A stretch of 64,000 nt of DNA from Funiculus sociatus GB2-C1 (GTDB taxonomy: Bacteria > Cyanobacteriota > Cyanobacteriia > Cyanobacteriales > FACHB-T130), in NCBI RefSeq assembly GCF_039962115.1, contig NZ_JAMPKJ010000019.1, positions 1 to 64,000 on the forward strand, in the 5' to 3' direction. Of the stretch, positions 61,349-64,000 are shown in pieces (the first letter of the stretch is position 1; every line of letters begins with the position of its first letter). The position numbers and the translations under genes are program-made. The notes beneath the pieces are model-generated. The model was not told where the DNA came from. It saw nothing but the letters and a program-made list of their open reading frames with translations, and did no database searches.

Positions 61349-63946
61349 ATGCGGCTGCAAACATTCTCGAATTTAATGCTTAAAGGTTCATTAAGAGTAC
61401 CACTTCGTGTGGCTCTGATAGTTCCCTTTATCTTTCAACTCTCTGTTGCTGTGGGGCTAACAGCATACTTCTCTTTAAGGAACGGTCAGAAAGCAGTCAA
61501 TGAGGTTGCAGCCCAACTGAGAAGCGAAGTTACAGCCCGAATTCATCAACATATCTCCGATTATATGGAGACACCTCAACTTGTTACCCAAATAAACGCC
61601 GATGCTGTCCGTTCTGGCAATTTGAATTTGCAGGACTCTTTAAGTCTAGAACGTCATTTCTGGCAGCAAGTGCAGTTATTCAAATCTCTAAATCCGATTG
61701 CCTTTGGAAGTGAACAGGGAGAAATTCATTCAGTCGATCGGCTTAATGATGGTTCATTAGTCATCCGAGTTATCGACCAATCAACCAGTGGGAATTATCA
61801 CACTTATACCACTGATAGCCAGGGCAATCGCGGCAGGTTAGTTCGAGTTAACACAACCTTTGATCCTCGCACTCGCCCCTGGTATATAAAGGCTGTGAAA
61901 GGAAATAAACCTACCTGGACTGAGATTTATCCATACTTCTCATCATTAGGGTTAGCAATCAGTGCAACCCGGCCTTTTTATAACGAGGCAGGTACTTTAC
62001 TTGGCGTTACCAATGCAACAGTGTCTCTCTCACAACTGGGAGATTTTCTGGATGGCTTAAAGATCGGTCGCACTGGACAAATGTTTATTGTCGAACGTTC
62101 TGGAAACTTGGTAGCAAGCTCAACGGCTGAGCCGCCTTTTGTTTTAAATCAAGAGGGAGGAAAACAGAAACAGGAAAGATTGGCAGCGATCGCTAGCAGA
62201 AATCCTGTGACTCGTCTAACAGCCCAGAATTTAAAGGAACGCTTTGGTAACTTCAATAATATTCGCCATAGCCAGCAGCTTGACTTTGAAATTGAAGGTA
62301 AGCAGCAATTCGCACAGGTGACACCATTTACTGATAGCTACGGGCTGGAGTGGGTAATCGTCGTAGTGGTTCCCGAAGCTGACTTCATGGAACACATTGA
62401 AGCCAACACACGAACCACGATTTTGCTATGTTTAGCAGCATTGATATTCGCTACAGTTATGGGAGTGTTGACCTCTCAATACATTACCCGACCGATTGCC
62501 CATTTAATCTCTGTCTCTCAGGAAATTGCCAATGGGAAGTTAGACCAAACTGTTAAAGTAGAGGGCATTAACGAACTAGAAGTTTTAGCCCAAGCTTACA
62601 ACCAAATGGCAACTCAACTGCAAACATCTTTTACTGCGCTTGAAAAGGCAAATGAGGAGCTAGAGCTTCGGGTTGAACAGCGAACAGCGGAACTACAAGA
62701 ACGGACACTTCAGCTAAAACAATCCTTCGACTTTGAAGCAACATTGAAACGGATTACAGACAGAGTTCGTGACAACTTAGACGAAGCACAGATTTTGCAA
62801 AATGTTGTCCAAGAGTTAGCCTCTGTACTTGCTGCTGAATGTTGTGCTGCTGCCCTGTATGATATAGAGCAAAAAACGTTAGTTATCAATTATGAATATG
62901 CCCAACCTCATTGGCCTTCTACTCAAGGTTCTAGGATTGAATTAGATGAGTTATCTGGAATTCATCAATCTCTGTTACAAGGGCAATGTTCACAGTTTTG
63001 TCAATTAGCCCCAAAGTTTGGTCGCCCTCATGCAGCGATTCTTGCGTGTCCTGTTTTTGATGACCAGGGTATCCTAGCTGATATATGGTTATTCCAACGA
63101 CCGAATTATAACTACAGTGAACTAGAAATTCGGTTATTACAGCAAGTTGCAAATCAATGCGCGATCGCTATTCGTCAGGCTCGACTTTACCAAGCTGCTC
63201 AAGCCCAAGTAGAAGAGCTAAAGAGTCTACATCAGCTTAAAGATGACTTTTTGAGTACCGTATCCCACGAACTTCGTACTCCTATTTCTAATATAAAGCT
63301 AGCGATTCGTATGCTGAAGCTAGCTCCTACTCCAGAACGCCATAAACAGTATCTAGATATTTTAGAAGCTGAGTGTACTAGAGAAGCTAACTTGATCAAC
63401 GACTTGCTGGATTTGCAACGCCTGGAAGCTAATCGTTATCCTGTATTTGTCGAGTCGATAGTTGTACAAGATTTCATACCTAGCATTATCAAACCGTTTT
63501 TATCACGAATTCAAGAGCGTCAACAAGTCTTTAACGTCGATTTACCGCCTGACATTCTGCCAATTATGTCAAGTCCAGATAGTTTGGGGCGGCTTTTAGC
63601 GGAACTCCTTAACAATGCCTGCAAATACACCCCATCTAATGGGGAAATTCGCTTTAGCATCAAACAGGATATCGATTTATATAACCCGGAACCTACTGCA
63701 TCAACAACCAGCTTTGAGGTCAGCAATCAAGCAGAGATTCCAACTGCTGAAATACCCCATATTTTTGATAAATTTTATCGAGTTCCCAATGCAGACCCTT
63801 GTAAACAAGGTGGAACTGGATTAGGCTTAACCTTGGTGAAAAAGTTGGTTGAGCAATTGGGGGGAGAAATTAGAGTAGAAAGTGGTGAAGGTTGGACGAG
63901 CTTTACTATTTTATTAGGAAATATAGCAGTCATAAATGATTCGTGA
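61349..63946 (+). CDS. Cache-HAMP-GAF sensor histidine kinase with altered ATP-binding motif
   Basis: 865 residues. First membrane helix (VALIVPFIFQLSVAVGLTAY), an extracytoplasmic double-Cache sensor (about 55-340; TFDPRTRPWYIKAVKGNKPT is the ligand-site signature), second membrane helix (TILLCLAALIFATVMGVLTS), HAMP (ITRPIAHLISVSQEIANGKL), coiled coil, GAF domain (about 470-610) and a kinase core: H-box FLSTVSHELRTPISNIKLAI (His near 640), N-box LAELLNNACKYTP and G2 GTGLGLTLVKKL. Where the G1 box (DxGxG) should be, the sequence is VSNQAEIPTAEIPHIFDKF. The catalytic Asp and Gly are missing, so ATP binding is doubtful or altered. No response regulator is visible before the window ends. Confidence 0.9.
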   Translation: MRLQTFSNLMLKGSLRVPLRVALIVPFIFQLSVAVGLTAYFSLRNGQKAVNEVAAQLRSEVTARIHQHISDYMETPQLVTQINADAVRSGNLNLQDSLSLERHFWQQVQLFKSLNPIAFGSEQGEIHSVDRLNDGSLVIRVIDQSTSGNYHTYTTDSQGNRGRLVRVNTTFDPRTRPWYIKAVKGNKPTWTEIYPYFSSLGLAISATRPFYNEAGTLLGVTNATVSLSQLGDFLDGLKIGRTGQMFIVERSGNLVASSTAEPPFVLNQEGGKQKQERLAAIASRNPVTRLTAQNLKERFGNFNNIRHSQQLDFEIEGKQQFAQVTPFTDSYGLEWVIVVVVPEADFMEHIEANTRTTILLCLAALIFATVMGVLTSQYITRPIAHLISVSQEIANGKLDQTVKVEGINELEVLAQAYNQMATQLQTSFTALEKANEELELRVEQRTAELQERTLQLKQSFDFEATLKRITDRVRDNLDEAQILQNVVQELASVLAAECCAAALYDIEQKTLVINYEYAQPHWPSTQGSRIELDELSGIHQSLLQGQCSQFCQLAPKFGRPHAAILACPVFDDQGILADIWLFQRPNYNYSELEIRLLQQVANQCAIAIRQARLYQAAQAQVEELKSLHQLKDDFLSTVSHELRTPISNIKLAIRMLKLAPTPERHKQYLDILEAECTREANLINDLLDLQRLEANRYPVFVESIVVQDFIPSIIKPFLSRIQERQQVFNVDLPPDILPIMSSPDSLGRLLAELLNNACKYTPSNGEIRFSIKQDIDLYNPEPTASTTSFEVSNQAEIPTAEIPHIFDKFYRVPNADPCKQGGTGLGLTLVKKLVEQLGGEIRVESGEGWTSFTILLGNIAVINDS

Positions 63947-63952
63947 AGGTGA

Positions 63953-63980
63953 GATACCGGACTTGTTAAAGTCGGGTATC
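63953..63980 (+). terminator. Hairpin after the last kinase
   Basis: GATACC / GGTATC with inner GACT / AGTC pairing and one mismatch, 7 bp past the stop. There is no strong T-run, so terminator function is tentative. Confidence 0.45.
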
Positions 63981-64000
63981 TGAAGGGCTGGCTCACAATG

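Overview
The window is chromosomal DNA of a cyanobacterium. It carries psaA and psaB for photosystem I, the cyanobacterial fbp-tal-zwf-opcA carbon cluster, a PEP-CTERM-like exported protein, several cyanobacteria-type families and many GCGATCGC (HIP1) octamers. The large WD40/NTPase protein, several multi-PAS histidine kinases, dispersed palindromes and IS elements suggest a large-genome, probably filamentous strain. The sequence does not fix the species. I saw no rRNA, tRNA or CRISPR array.

Layout. 1-5.4 kb: psaB and psaA on the minus strand, with a candidate small RNA upstream of psaA. 5.4-16.5 kb: a proline-rich lipoprotein, a frameshifted Ala/Gly-repeat membrane protein, a thioredoxin/NHL protein, a KaiB-like protein next to pilT, a small membrane protein, a UDP-GlcNAc 2-epimerase and a sugar-type ABC ATPase. 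16.6-21.6 kb: one giant STAND-type NTPase with 14 WD40 repeats. 22-29.3 kb: ilvH, a BON protein, an alpha/beta hydrolase, infC, a transporter-like/HEAT fusion and a cyclic-nucleotide-binding protein. 29.4-33.2 kb: a dynamin-like GTPase and cbiA. 33.2-40 kb: opcA, zwf, tal and fbp on minus, divergent from a phosphofructokinase. 40.1-41.1 kb: an IS5-type element with a frameshifted transposase. 41.1-47.4 kb: an RRM protein, a small conserved protein, a B12-dependent ribonucleotide reductase interrupted by an intein, a PPOX flavoprotein and cysE. 47.5-52.3 kb: phoX and a divergent PEP-CTERM-like gene sharing a region with two Pho-box-like arrays, then an IS1 element. 52.4-64 kb: two related sensor kinases in tandem, trpD, a retropepsin-like protease and a Cache/HAMP/GAF kinase with a degenerate ATP-binding motif.

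Working together. The fbp-tal-zwf-opcA genes plus pfk cover the control points of the Calvin cycle, oxidative pentose phosphate pathway and glycolysis. The phoX/PEP-CTERM-like pair looks like a divergent phosphate-starvation locus. cbiA supplies the corrin pathway that the class II ribonucleotide reductase depends on, though the two genes are 9 kb apart. Most other genes are single transcription units separated by hairpin terminators. The least explained items are the candidate sRNA upstream of psaA, the split Ala/Gly-repeat gene, the STAND-WD40 protein, and the hairpin plus 41-codon ORF in front of the last kinase.
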